In this document: piece by piece, positions 1 to 8,322 of the stretch
How positions within the stretch are numbered: position 1 is the stretch's first letter
Layout of the letters: each line of letters starts with the position of its first letter
Assembly: GCF_014851675.1 (NCBI RefSeq)
Contig: NZ_JACVAE010000001.1
Coordinates: forward strand, 2,948,571 to 3,012,570
Direction: 5' to 3'
Origin: Rhizobium sp. ARZ01
Lineage (GTDB): Bacteria; Pseudomonadota; Alphaproteobacteria; Rhizobiales; Rhizobiaceae
Length of the DNA stretch: 64,000 bases
Position numbers and translations under genes: made by a program
The notes under the pieces: model-generated
Database searches by the model: none
Told to the model about the DNA's origin: nothing
The model's input: only the letters and a program-made list of their open reading frames with translations

Positions 1-324
1 TCTAGCTTGCTTGGCAGCAAGGCGACCGATGATACCCGCCTTGCTTTGATGGGTATGCACGATATCGGGGTGCCATTCGCACAGAAGGCGGTTTAGTTGC
101 CTGATCGCCGCCGCGTCGCTTGATGGCGATATCGGATGCACCAGCGGGTGGAGGTTCACCACCCGCATGGTTTTGGCAACCGCCGCCTGTAAGGTCGCGT
201 CATATTCATTCCCATGAACCAGTAGGACCTCGTGACCGTGCTTCACCTGCGCGAAGCAACAAGCCAGCGTATTTTCCTCCGAACCTGCCCGATACAGCCG
301 AGTCAACACATGAACGATCTTCAT
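1..324 (-). CDS. Glycosyltransferase family 4, N-terminal part (cut by window edge)
   Basis: The gene runs from an ATG at 324 to base 1 without a stop, giving the first 108 residues. The product looks like the N-terminal Rossmann half of a GT-B glycosyltransferase, a cytoplasmic enzyme that adds a sugar from a nucleotide donor to a lipid-linked saccharide. The opening MKIVHVLTRLYRAGSEEN and the later HTHQSKAGIIGRLAA segment match conserved blocks of GT4 enzymes. A CGGAGA ribosome site lies nine bases before the ATG. It is the last visible gene of a minus-strand run with the P-loop, NusG-like and Wzc-like genes, so a role in the same exopolysaccharide is likely. Donor and acceptor cannot be told. 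No natural end is visible. Confidence 0.85.
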   Translation of the reverse strand, partial: MKIVHVLTRLYRAGSEENTLACCFAQVKHGHEVLLVHGNEYDATLQAAVAKTMRVVNLHPLVHPISPSSDAAAIRQLNRLLCEWHPDIVHTHQSKAGIIGRLAAKQAR

Positions 325-500
325 CTGCGTGTATCTCCGCGAGCCTGAATGACTGCAGATGGCGCCTTGGGGCGCACGGGCCGAAGGGCGGATTGGGAGG
401 AGAGGTCTAAAAAAACGCCCGTTTCCCCGACATTACGGAAGGGCATGCATCGCGCCTGTTGAGGCGTCACGAGGGGAAGGCTGACCGCTGACTACGGCCC

Positions 501-2222
501 CTACAAAGACAGCCAGATCTGCTTGAAGAGATCCCTATTGATCGCCTCTGCACTGCCGCTTGCGTCGATACTACGAATGTCTTTATCCAGAGCTCGTAGC
601 TCGGCCATCAGCGCCAACCGCGCCTCGAACCCTTCCTTGCTGATTTCCCCCGGCTTTCGCCTCTGGGAGACAGCAAAATCGGAGACGAGGTGCAACGTCA
701 GATGCGGTTTGCATTCGTCCATCTTTCGGTAAAGTTTCTGCTCGAGCCGAGCAAGCATTGCGACACCGGGGACGGAAGACGGGCTCGACAGGATCATTGG
801 CCCATCCAAATAGCCCGTGCGCTGCGCTTGCGGCCACCGGTCGCTGATAACGATCAGGCCGCGCGTTGCCCATCGATGCACACGCTTCACAACCGCGTAT
901 CTTTCGATCGCAATCAAAACGCCCCACAAAGCCAGTCCCACCGCAAGGATCTTCCCCTTTGCACCGCTTCGCTGCTCTTCACAATCGCGCTGGATCTGCG
1001 CCTTGAATTCGCGCTGACGGTGAGAGACCAATTGCTGCAACCACTTCCGGAACCACCAACCCTGACCATCGCCGGTTCCGGCATAGGCTTGCTCACAGCC
1101 GAATTTCCATCGAAATATCCGGGTCAGCAGATCGACTTGCGTGCTCTTTCCCAGTCCGTCCGGTGCGACAAGGGCCACCACGAGGCCGCCAGCCGAAGGA
1201 CGCCTTTTTGCTGGAATGGCACCCGGCAGCAGACGGGCCAGAAGCCTTAGCAAAACGTAAGAAGTCTTGCGCATCACATGGACCACTGCATCCGCGAGGC
1301 TACTGCCTCCCGAGAACCCGCACCGGTGACGGATCGAACGCCTAAGCCTGGCCAGATCGTCGCAGTGCACCACGAAGCCGTCTTTGCTTGGCCGAATTCT
1401 GCAACTGACAGTCCCGTGACGGCCAGCGTATTCGACTACGTGCAAACCCGGTTCGCCGGACCGCATAGGCAGACTCGAAAGCTGGTCTTTCCAACAACCG
1501 GGCACCGCAACCCATCGCGTCCACGGCCGTGTCCACAGGCGGAACGCGAAACGGGCAACCGCTAGCCGGACTTCGTCCTCGGGAGAGAGGATTGGGATGG
1601 ATATTCCGTGCATAGAACTCCGTTCCCATCTTCCAATCCCCGCATAATCGAATGCCAGATAACGCTTCCGAAACTCCCAACCGACGCGGATGCCGATGTG
1701 CAAGTCGATATGAAGATAGGCACTGCGCGAAAAATCAGGGATAAACCAGTCCTCTCTGCCGGCGCAGACATTGTCGTAGCAGGAGAGACTTACGCCGCGC
1801 AGACCGTGCAACCGAGCCACGATCGCGCAGAAAATCGGATAGTCCTTCTTGTCCAGAAGCACATCCAGATCGTCGCGGCCAGCGAGCGCATCCGGCAGGC
1901 TCGCGAGGTCCTGAACGACGCCGTATCTGACACCCGCTGCGTCCAGCGCGGGAAACAGCTCGGCCACGATCGGCAACATCGGGGCCGAATCGGACGGAGG
2001 CACGGGAGTACCTGGGTCTTTTTGTGATGCCCTCGCATCAGCCAGGCTACCCGCGACAACCAGTGCCGCTTCCTCTGCGACGCCATTGCGCCGCTCAGCA
2101 AAGACATTCGGCGAGTTCACGCTACGCATCCACGCCGCTGCCGATTGCCAGCGCCCCGGCCTTTCGGCCGTCATCGCGCAATGCGTCAGCTTTGGTTGCG
2201 TAGCGCTGCGAGAGCATTTCAC
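501..2222 (-). CDS. P-loop (thymidylate-kinase-like) protein with N-terminal nucleotidyltransferase-like region
   Basis: This 573-residue protein carries a Walker A motif, APDGLGKST, at about residues 353-361. The sequence that follows, up to an ISDRWP motif near residue 478, resembles thymidylate kinases, which use ISDR.. as a base-binding element. The segment around residues 85-230 (DDLDVLLDKKDY, then LHIDLHI) resembles the nucleotidyltransferase-like fold of proteins in exopolysaccharide clusters. A P-loop domain fused to such a region is a known but poorly studied type; I infer a role in precursor or polymer handling, not DNA metabolism. The GTG at 2222 is uncertain: no ribosome site lies close to it, residues 1-80 look unlike a domain, and the Met at residue 82 is another option. 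A GTG with a good AAGGAG site lies about 20 bases upstream, but its frame closes after about 40 codons, so an indel in the 5' region is possible. Confidence 0.8.
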   Translation of the reverse strand: MKCSRSATQPKLTHCAMTAERPGRWQSAAAWMRSVNSPNVFAERRNGVAEEAALVVAGSLADARASQKDPGTPVPPSDSAPMLPIVAELFPALDAAGVRYGVVQDLASLPDALAGRDDLDVLLDKKDYPIFCAIVARLHGLRGVSLSCYDNVCAGREDWFIPDFSRSAYLHIDLHIGIRVGWEFRKRYLAFDYAGIGRWERSSMHGISIPILSPEDEVRLAVARFAFRLWTRPWTRWVAVPGCWKDQLSSLPMRSGEPGLHVVEYAGRHGTVSCRIRPSKDGFVVHCDDLARLRRSIRHRCGFSGGSSLADAVVHVMRKTSYVLLRLLARLLPGAIPAKRRPSAGGLVVALVAPDGLGKSTQVDLLTRIFRWKFGCEQAYAGTGDGQGWWFRKWLQQLVSHRQREFKAQIQRDCEEQRSGAKGKILAVGLALWGVLIAIERYAVVKRVHRWATRGLIVISDRWPQAQRTGYLDGPMILSSPSSVPGVAMLARLEQKLYRKMDECKPHLTLHLVSDFAVSQRRKPGEISKEGFEARLALMAELRALDKDIRSIDASGSAEAINRDLFKQIWLSL

Positions 2223-2387
2223 AATCGATCGCTAGAAACGTCACCTCGGTGAACTCTCCTTACAGGGAGGAAGACAGATACAATATTTCAACAAACCCTG
2301 GGGCCGTAAGACATTTTCGCAAGCTACCGCACTGCAGGTGCCGACAAATCGGCACCTTATTGAAACAAGTTAAATAAAAACAATCAT

Positions 2388-2951
2388 TTATTTTATGACC
2401 GAGAACCTATCCCTGTCAATATACATTGACACAGAGCGATGCATAATATCCATTAAAATTCTAACCGCACCAGAGCGCCCAACGTAATCCATGGTTGCGA
2501 GCTGACCCGCAAACGGACCATCATGAACCCGAATCTTTTGTCCGTACTTAAGTATATCCTTCGGATGCAAAATTCCTTCTTCATCCGTAACTTGCATCAA
2601 AGACTCAACAACTCCTTGCGGAACCGGAATAGGCTTGTGGTTAGCCATGATAAGCTTTCGCACCCCAATAGTCGAGTTGATTGGCGACCATCTATGCCGT
2701 TGAATATCCAACCCGACGAAAAGGTAACAATCGAAATACGCGGCGCAAACCGTTCTCATGCTCCGCGCATGGCGGAGGGTTCGCCGCCGCTTGGGCAGAA
2801 AGGTACGGAAGTTTTGCGATAACAGGTGGCGTTCGGCCAAGCCCTCGCTGCGCTGGTGCGTCTGAACCACGTACCACCGTTCGGCCCGCGCATCGTGTAA
2901 ATCTTCCAGTGGTTCCGAAATTGGACCATCGTGCGTGTCAATTATCCGCAT
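2388..2951 (-). CDS. NusG-like transcription antiterminator of an exopolysaccharide operon
   Basis: A 187-residue protein with the two-domain layout of NusG/RfaH/UpxY factors: an N-terminal NGN domain opening with RWYVVQTHQRSEGLAERHL, and a C-terminal KOW domain (GQKIRVHDGPFAGQLATM). Such factors bind elongating RNA polymerase and let it read through long polysaccharide operons. The length is close to NusG, but the sequence is the specialised type, and the gene sits inside the operon rather than beside rplK. I chose the ATG at 2951 rather than the GTG two codons earlier because GGGGGTGG lies directly in front of it. It starts 12 bases after the Wzc-like gene, so the two are almost surely cotranscribed. 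The target transcript is inferred to be its own operon. Confidence 0.88.
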   Translation of the reverse strand: MRIIDTHDGPISEPLEDLHDARAERWYVVQTHQRSEGLAERHLLSQNFRTFLPKRRRTLRHARSMRTVCAAYFDCYLFVGLDIQRHRWSPINSTIGVRKLIMANHKPIPVPQGVVESLMQVTDEEGILHPKDILKYGQKIRVHDGPFAGQLATMDYVGRSGAVRILMDIMHRSVSMYIDRDRFSVIK

Positions 2952-2963
2952 CGCCACCCCCAG

Positions 2964-5036
2964 CTATTGAAGATCAACATTGCCTTCGAGAGATGCATAA
3001 CGGCCATATTTCGGTAGCTTTGACCCGTCGACCATGGTCAGGGCGATGCCGGCGATCTTGGACCGGCCACCCAGATGTCGAATTCCTTCGGCGACCGCCT
3101 CGCGCGATGTTTCGCGCCACTTCACTACGAACACTACCTTGTCGACATCTCGCGCAAGGATCGAGGCATCGGCCGCTGGCCCTACGGGCGGCGCGTCAAT
3201 TATCACCGTATCGTACGCCTCCCGGAACTCATCCAGGATCGAACGCATGCGCGCCGAAGCGAGTAGAGCAGGAGGGTTCAGCGTCTTCGCGCCCGCAGGC
3301 AGAACGTGGATTCCGGAAGCTTCATCCAGACTAATTGCCTCTGTCGCATCGATCGGCAAAGTTAGCAGATCGACCAATCCAACATTCTCTGCCATACCGA
3401 AGAACGCTGTGGTCCTTGAAATTCTAAGGTCGGCATCGATCACAAGGGTGCGCTCACCGTCAGCGACAGCGGAATAGGCCAGGCTCAAGGCAAGGGTCGT
3501 CTTGCCTTCACCCGGCATGGCCGACGTGAGCAATGTGACATTTTGCGAACGATCAGCTTCGGGTATCCCGACCATCCCCAGGCGCAGCCTTCTTACGGCC
3601 TCGCTGTATCTGGATAAGGGTTTGCGCTCCAGATGCGCCACCGGCTGCGCCGTGACCTTCGCCGTGCCCGACCACTCCTTCATTTTCGGCATGGAGGCAA
3701 GCACCGGAACTGCCAGCATCTCTTCCACTTGGCGCCTTGCCACAAAGCCGGATGTCAACAGCTCACGAAGAAGGGCGCTGGCGCCTCCCAATGCAACGCC
3801 GAGAACCACGCCCAATGCCGCAAAGAGCGGCCTATTCGGGAAACTTGGTTCAGCCGGAACATCTGCCCGCGTGATCACCCGCACGCCGCTGTTGAGCAAA
3901 GTGGATTTTTCCTCGGCAATCTTGGCGCGTGACAGGAATGTCTGGAAAAGCTCCTTGTTCGCAGCGGCAATCCTCTCCAGATCGCGCAACTGCACGCCAA
4001 CCTGATCTTCGACCGTTGATTGGTTGGATGCCGACGCAAGGGCGCGGGCCAGCGCAGCCTCGCGGGCTTCGCCCGCCTCGACCTCATTTCTGAGATTGCC
4101 GATGAGGCGCTGTATCTCGGCGGCGATCTGATGCTCGATGTCGCGCCGCTCCGCTCGGGCCGTCATTACCGCCGGATGCTGTTCGCCGTATCGCAACAGC
4201 AGGTCGGCTTCCTTGCGCGTCACTGCTGCCTGCTGTGCACGGAGTGCGTTGACAACATCCGATTGCACGTCCGGTATCGTCTGAGCGTCTCCTCCCGTCC
4301 GAAGCACTTTCTCTGCCTGCTCGAACTTGGAGCGCTTCGTCGCCAGTTCGGCGCGAGCGTTGATGAGCGCTATATTCAGTTCAGACAGTTGCTGCCCGGT
4401 TAGGCTACCTGATTGCGTCGCTAACAGATTGTGCTCCATGCGGAACTGCTGGACAGCACCTTCCGAACGGCTCAGTTCCTCGCGCAATACTTGTGCTCGT
4501 TCGCCAAGCCACGCGGAGGCCTTCTTTGCGCCGTCATACCGGGACTCGATGCGGTCGGCCACATAGGCCTGAGCAATTGCGTTCGCAAGAGATGCTGCCT
4601 TTTGCGGATCATGGGAGGTCACGGAAAGCTCAATGACATCCGCAAGCCCGACGCGCGAAACCTCCACGGCACCCTTGAGCCATTCCAAGGCTTCGGCACC
4701 GACATCTTCTGTGAGCTTTTCGCTATCGACGACCTTCTGTAGCAGCGACGAGGACGTCAGAACTGCAAGCTCACTTTCGATGAAAGTCGTATTGTCGCGC
4801 ACTTCAGAACCATAGTCTTGCGACAAAATATAATCTTTAGGGGCGTCAAGCAAAATTCGGGACACTGCCGTATATGACGGGTTAATCGCGAAGGAGGCCC
4901 CCACAAATACCCCGAATGTCAGAGCAGCAATCGCGAGAATAAACCTGCCTTTACTGACAAGAAAATCGAAAATTTCTCGTACGTCGAGCAATTCCGGCCT
5001 CGGTGCTACGATCGCTTGATCGGGGGAGCTCTGCAT
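2964..5036 (-). CDS. Wzc/ExoP-type polysaccharide co-polymerase with BY-kinase domain
   Basis: A 690-residue inner-membrane protein that should control chain length and export of a Wzy-type polysaccharide. The N-terminal Wzz domain has a first membrane span near residues 30-50 (ILAIAALTFGVFVGAS), then a long periplasmic coiled-coil region. The proline-rich RADVPAEPSFPNRPLFAALG leads into the second span. The cytoplasmic ATPase has Walker A PGEGKTT (about residue 505), Walker A' VIDADLR and Walker B VIIDAPPVGPAAD. The C-terminus has only two tyrosines (YGRYASL), so it lacks the dense tyrosine cluster of classical Wzc. The ATG at 5036 is preceded by GGAGGG seven bases away, which decides against a start 24 codons upstream. 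It heads the minus-strand operon. No Wzx or Wzy gene is visible beside it. Confidence 0.93.
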   Translation of the reverse strand: MQSSPDQAIVAPRPELLDVREIFDFLVSKGRFILAIAALTFGVFVGASFAINPSYTAVSRILLDAPKDYILSQDYGSEVRDNTTFIESELAVLTSSSLLQKVVDSEKLTEDVGAEALEWLKGAVEVSRVGLADVIELSVTSHDPQKAASLANAIAQAYVADRIESRYDGAKKASAWLGERAQVLREELSRSEGAVQQFRMEHNLLATQSGSLTGQQLSELNIALINARAELATKRSKFEQAEKVLRTGGDAQTIPDVQSDVVNALRAQQAAVTRKEADLLLRYGEQHPAVMTARAERRDIEHQIAAEIQRLIGNLRNEVEAGEAREAALARALASASNQSTVEDQVGVQLRDLERIAAANKELFQTFLSRAKIAEEKSTLLNSGVRVITRADVPAEPSFPNRPLFAALGVVLGVALGGASALLRELLTSGFVARRQVEEMLAVPVLASMPKMKEWSGTAKVTAQPVAHLERKPLSRYSEAVRRLRLGMVGIPEADRSQNVTLLTSAMPGEGKTTLALSLAYSAVADGERTLVIDADLRISRTTAFFGMAENVGLVDLLTLPIDATEAISLDEASGIHVLPAGAKTLNPPALLASARMRSILDEFREAYDTVIIDAPPVGPAADASILARDVDKVVFVVKWRETSREAVAEGIRHLGGRSKIAGIALTMVDGSKLPKYGRYASLEGNVDLQ

Positions 5037-5606
5037 CACCAAATCCCTCCAATATCGACGTCGATAAGCACCACCCGTCCGCACTAGCAAACGGGTCCTG
5101 CTGTACACGATCGTCTAGGAAGCTAGTTGATAGCCGCATGCACGCACATCAATACAGGAATCTGCGCCCAATACCTCGCACGTCCAACTCATTCTGCTCT
5201 TTGCCGTTGAGGATCACGCTAACGTACACACCACAACTTAGCAGATTTGCGGACAACTGTGCCATCAGCAGTAGTACGTAATAAATTTGAAGCAATGCAT
5301 GAAAGGACGAACACTCTCTGTCAATCGACAGGCAAAAAGGATGAAAGCGGATACCGCAATAACGGTATGAGTCCCACGAAGACATACACGGATTGGACTG
5401 CTGACTACCAGCGTCTCATAAGTGTTAATCGTTGAACCACTACCGGCTTTGACCGTCGCGCGCAGTGTGTCGGCCGTTGCCATTGTAGCCGCTTGAGGGG
5501 AAGCCTTCATGAAGGCCTCTTTCATCCGGATAGCCGATAGGCCCCCATGGGTCCGGGCGATTAGATCGTAGCTCAACCGTCTCGGCGAGCCTGAGGTGAT
5601 GCTGAT
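5037..5606. other. Divergent upstream region with possible decayed membrane-protein gene
   Basis: These 570 bases separate the minus-strand Wzc operon from the plus-strand small membrane protein gene and must hold both promoters. No confident -35/-10 pair stands out. On the minus strand, 5149-5576 contains two reading frames that look like parts of one protein (see separate entry). I see no RNA gene or repeat here. Confidence 0.5.
5149..5576 (-). pseudogene. Possible remnant of a polyprenyl-phosphate sugar phosphotransferase N-terminus
   Basis: Reading the minus strand from 5576, one frame gives a 103-residue product starting MSYDLIARTHGGLSAIR and ending in a hydrophobic stretch (THTVIAVSAFILFACRL). 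It stops at 5265. The adjacent frame then continues with a second hydrophobic stretch (YYVLLLMAQLSANLLSCGVYV) and ends at 5149. Joined by a one-base shift, these resemble the first two membrane spans of WcaJ/ExoY-like priming transferases, which transfer the first sugar phosphate to the lipid carrier. No catalytic Bac_transf domain follows. The likeness is by eye only; it could equally be chance hydrophobic sequence. If correct, it is a truncated, frameshifted gene beside a working exopolysaccharide operon. Confidence 0.25.
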
Positions 5607-6041
5607 ATGGACACTCTCATCGAATTCGCTTTGGAGCGCGTCGCTTGGGCCGCGGACAAGTCCGGAATCGTTCTGGTACTGTTGGCTACCCTACCTTTGG
5701 TGCTTTTACTTGGTTGCGGCCGGGTCCTGAGATACAGCGCCCTTGCGGTGTTTGTCGGGGCTATTACGTTGATTCTGCTTGGCATCGAGGGTTCTTCAGG
5801 CGCAGCTGTTGTCATTGTCGCCAATACTTTTCTGATTTCAGCCGCGGTACTTTCCCTGCGGAAACGGTTGGTGCAGATAGAAGCCCACCTCGAGATGGCA
5901 ATGCTGTCCATCCACAACTTGGAGACCACCGAAGCAAGACGACAGACCTTCAGCGCGAGAAATCCCACCGAGCTTGCCCCCGGGAACATTCGACCGTCGT
6001 CGAGGAAGGACGGGAAGCCGCCCGCGCGCTTCAGCACATAG
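5607..6041 (+). CDS. Small hypothetical membrane protein
   Basis: A 144-residue protein I do not recognise. Residues 20-37 (SGIVLVLLATLPLVLLLG), 43-60 and about 66-84 form two or three membrane spans. A basic and acidic helix follows (LRKRLVQIEAHLEMAMLSIHNLE), probably a short cytoplasmic coiled coil, with a polar tail. The ATG at 5607 has a GAGGTGAT ribosome-like site upstream. It diverges from the Wzc operon, so a role with cell-surface polysaccharide is possible but not shown. Downstream, a different frame (5990-6199) continues as helix-like sequence (EEGREAARALQHIVDMM), so the 3' end may have been changed by a frameshift. Confidence 0.6.
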   Translation: MDTLIEFALERVAWAADKSGIVLVLLATLPLVLLLGCGRVLRYSALAVFVGAITLILLGIEGSSGAAVVIVANTFLISAAVLSLRKRLVQIEAHLEMAMLSIHNLETTEARRQTFSARNPTELAPGNIRPSSRKDGKPPARFST

Positions 6042-6301
6042 TCGATATGATGGGATGGATGCCCCTATCGGCGAGCCGTCGCACGGCGAAGGCGAGGCAG
6101 ATGGCAACAGCGCATATCGATGCAATCGACCTGGCAAAGCAAAGATTCCGGGTCATCTGGCATTCGTCAGGAACGTTCTGGCTGGCGGCGACAGACTGAG
6201 TGGCGGTCCTGCATCCCGACAAGATCTACGGCTGCGCCGGACACGTCTGCTCGGCAACGGCGCGACAAGGGGCGGCGTTAACCTGACACCATCCCGGCGC
6301 C

Positions 6302-7312
6302 TCAATAGACTTGTGTTGCAGCCGCCTGAGAGGGCGGCAGCTTTTCCGGGTACGGCCGGAGCACGTGCCGGAAGAGACGGCGTTTCCAGTGTATGCGATG
6401 TGAGTACTCGTCCAGGGATTCCAGGCGCCAGGAAAAGTCGTTCTTCCAGACATTTGTCGATGAGACCTGGCGCAGGAACGCGGTCCGGTAGATATAGGCC
6501 GATATGTTCTGTTGCTGGTGGGTCGGGTCCTTCGTGTTGGCCAGGATGCGGATGCGTCTGTCCTTGCTCTCTGCGATCACGCCCGTAACCGCCTCTCTGT
6601 AGGCCGCCAGATCGCGGGACAGATCCGTATTGCGGTACGACGTACCACCGAAGTCGAAGACTGGACGGATCTGGATTGTATCCGGATTGTACCTGCCATA
6701 GACCCTAATCAGGTCCTTCACCTGCCGGAGATTGTCCGGATTGACCGTGAAGTTGAGACGCAGCCGAGGCTTCCCGCCAGCTTCCCTCACCTTGGAGAGC
6801 ATACTGAGCACCTGATGGTGCTGTTCGAATGAGGCTCCCGGCATCAGCGCTTCATAGGTGACCTTTTCGGTGCCATGCGTCGAGATGGTTATCTCGTCCA
6901 GTCCCGCATCCGCCAAGCGGCGGATCCCTTGCTCCGTGAGAAGTTGTCCGTTCGTCGTGAAGCCGATGAAGGGCACGCGGTGACGCGTCGCGAGCTCGAC
7001 CAGCCAGGGATAATCCTTGAACATGGTCGGCTCCATGGATGCGCCGAAGTGCACCTGCAACGCCTGCGGAAAGAGCTCGGCGGCGATGCGCTCGAGGTCT
7101 TCCTTGGTCAGCCGGCCCTTCGCATTCTCGGCACGCCAGCGATCATTGGAAAAGAAGCACATTCCGCAGCGCAGGTTACAGGCGTTCACTGGGTCGAGCC
7201 TAATTATCGTATAGCGCAACCCCAAAAGTTCCGCGCCTAGAGCCGCCGCGAATTTCAGGCGAGGGCTTTTCACCAAATTGTTAATGCGGTGTAGCGTTTC
7301 TGAAGTCGCCAT
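6302..7312 (-). CDS. Radical SAM protein of unknown substrate
   Basis: A 336-residue enzyme with the radical SAM iron-sulfur motif CNLRCGMC (CX3CX2C) near residue 45, followed by a partial TIM barrel with FTTNGQLLT and ISTHGTEKVTYEALMPG blocks. These place it among MoaA/SPASM-like radical SAM proteins. There is no cysteine-rich SPASM domain; the C-terminal 80 residues are basic and aromatic (KNDFSWRLESLDEYSHRIHW) with no known motif. I chose the ATG at 7312, which has AAGGCGGA six bases ahead, over a GTG seven codons upstream. No peptide, cofactor or sugar-modification partner lies next to it. Related proteins in surface-polysaccharide regions may modify sugars or lipids, but that is inference. 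Confidence 0.85.
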   Translation of the reverse strand: MATSETLHRINNLVKSPRLKFAAALGAELLGLRYTIIRLDPVNACNLRCGMCFFSNDRWRAENAKGRLTKEDLERIAAELFPQALQVHFGASMEPTMFKDYPWLVELATRHRVPFIGFTTNGQLLTEQGIRRLADAGLDEITISTHGTEKVTYEALMPGASFEQHHQVLSMLSKVREAGGKPRLRLNFTVNPDNLRQVKDLIRVYGRYNPDTIQIRPVFDFGGTSYRNTDLSRDLAAYREAVTGVIAESKDRRIRILANTKDPTHQQQNISAYIYRTAFLRQVSSTNVWKNDFSWRLESLDEYSHRIHWKRRLFRHVLRPYPEKLPPSQAAATQVY

Positions 7313-7333
7313 TTCGAATCCGCCTTTCCACAC

Positions 7334-8322
7334 GTAGGGAATCCCTACGCTGCTTCAACGCAAGTTCAACAGACAATGCTTAACCTTGGCGCGCTGGAAC
7401 GTATCCATCGAACGCGACTACTTGCCTGCAATATTCTGACGCCAATGCCGCATACCTAATATACGCCAACTGCGGCAAAAAATTGCGACTACGCACGGCA
7501 GCATCTTGAAAATATCAAGAATTTTTCTAGGAAGACATATCTTATTTGTTGCGACAATTGCTCAGAAATTATATTTACCACGTAATGTCGACACTCAATA
7601 CTACCCCTTTTTGAGTAGTGCACCATTCTTAATCGGACAGACAGACGGGTTTGACCTATCCCTTCTGACGTGCTTCCGGTAAATTAGGCCACACGAGCCG
7701 ACCGGGTGAGACGCAGACCGGAAGGTTTCGACCCGGCGTGCCTGTTCGGTGCTGAAGATGGATCGGTCGCTCTATGTTCACAAGTCCAGCCCCGGCGACC
7801 AGGCCGACCAGAAGCTGAGGATCAAGGGCATCTGCCAGACGCGGGTGCGTCACGGCTATCGGCGCGTTCACATCCTGCTTAAGCGCGATGGATGGAAGAT
7901 GACATGATTGCTGACGGAAACCGAACACCGACATGATCGACACGGCAATCGACTGGTTTCGCGCCGACAGCAACAAGACCGTATTATCGACAGGTCGACA
8001 TGAATGCGGCGCAGCGTGCCAGAGTACGCGGAATTCAATATTCAGGCTGAGGAACGAGCGATACAGACGTACATGAACTATCGTATGTCGTCATTTCTGT
8101 CTGCGCCTAACATATGGGCGAGATGCCCGAACTGAGAAGTCGATCACATCTCGTGCCTTTCGGCTTCGGCGCTGACCTGAGCGAGTTCCGTCCGGGTTTT
8201 CGATCAAAGCAACACATGCAAGTGGCAACACAGCGCATTGCTAAACTTCTATCGAATTTGGTCACTTGATATTTCACCGAATCCCTCAAAGATAACGACC
8301 ACTGCAACAACTCCGTTAACGC
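7334..8322. other. Gene-poor region, AT-rich upstream part
   Basis: About 1 kb without an intact gene. Bases 7334-7650 are AT-rich and probably hold the promoter of the radical SAM gene. An IS3-family transposase fragment occupies 7714-7907 (separate entry). From 7910 to 8322 I see no supported coding sequence, RNA gene or repeat. The region has the look of an old insertion or deletion scar. Confidence 0.6.
7714..7907 (+). mobile_element. IS3-family (IS51/IS407 group) transposase OrfB fragment
   Basis: An open stretch of about 63 codons encodes ADRKVSTRRACSVLKMDRS, then YVHKSSPGDQADQKLRIKGI and TRVRHGYRRVHILLKRDGWK, ending at TGA. This is the HTH-linker segment that comes just before the DDE catalytic core in OrfB of IS51/IS407-group elements (RRACSALKMARSTYHYKS, then RYGYRRVHVLLRREGW in typical members). 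No catalytic domain, OrfA or terminal inverted repeats are visible, so it is a remnant and cannot transpose. It marks a past insertion between the radical SAM gene and the EPS II cluster. Confidence 0.85.

Noticed and set aside
2402-2440. A TGTCAATATACATTGACA-type palindrome as a regulatory site
   Set aside because: It lies within the 3' coding part of the NusG-like gene, far from any start, so I treat it as coding sequence.
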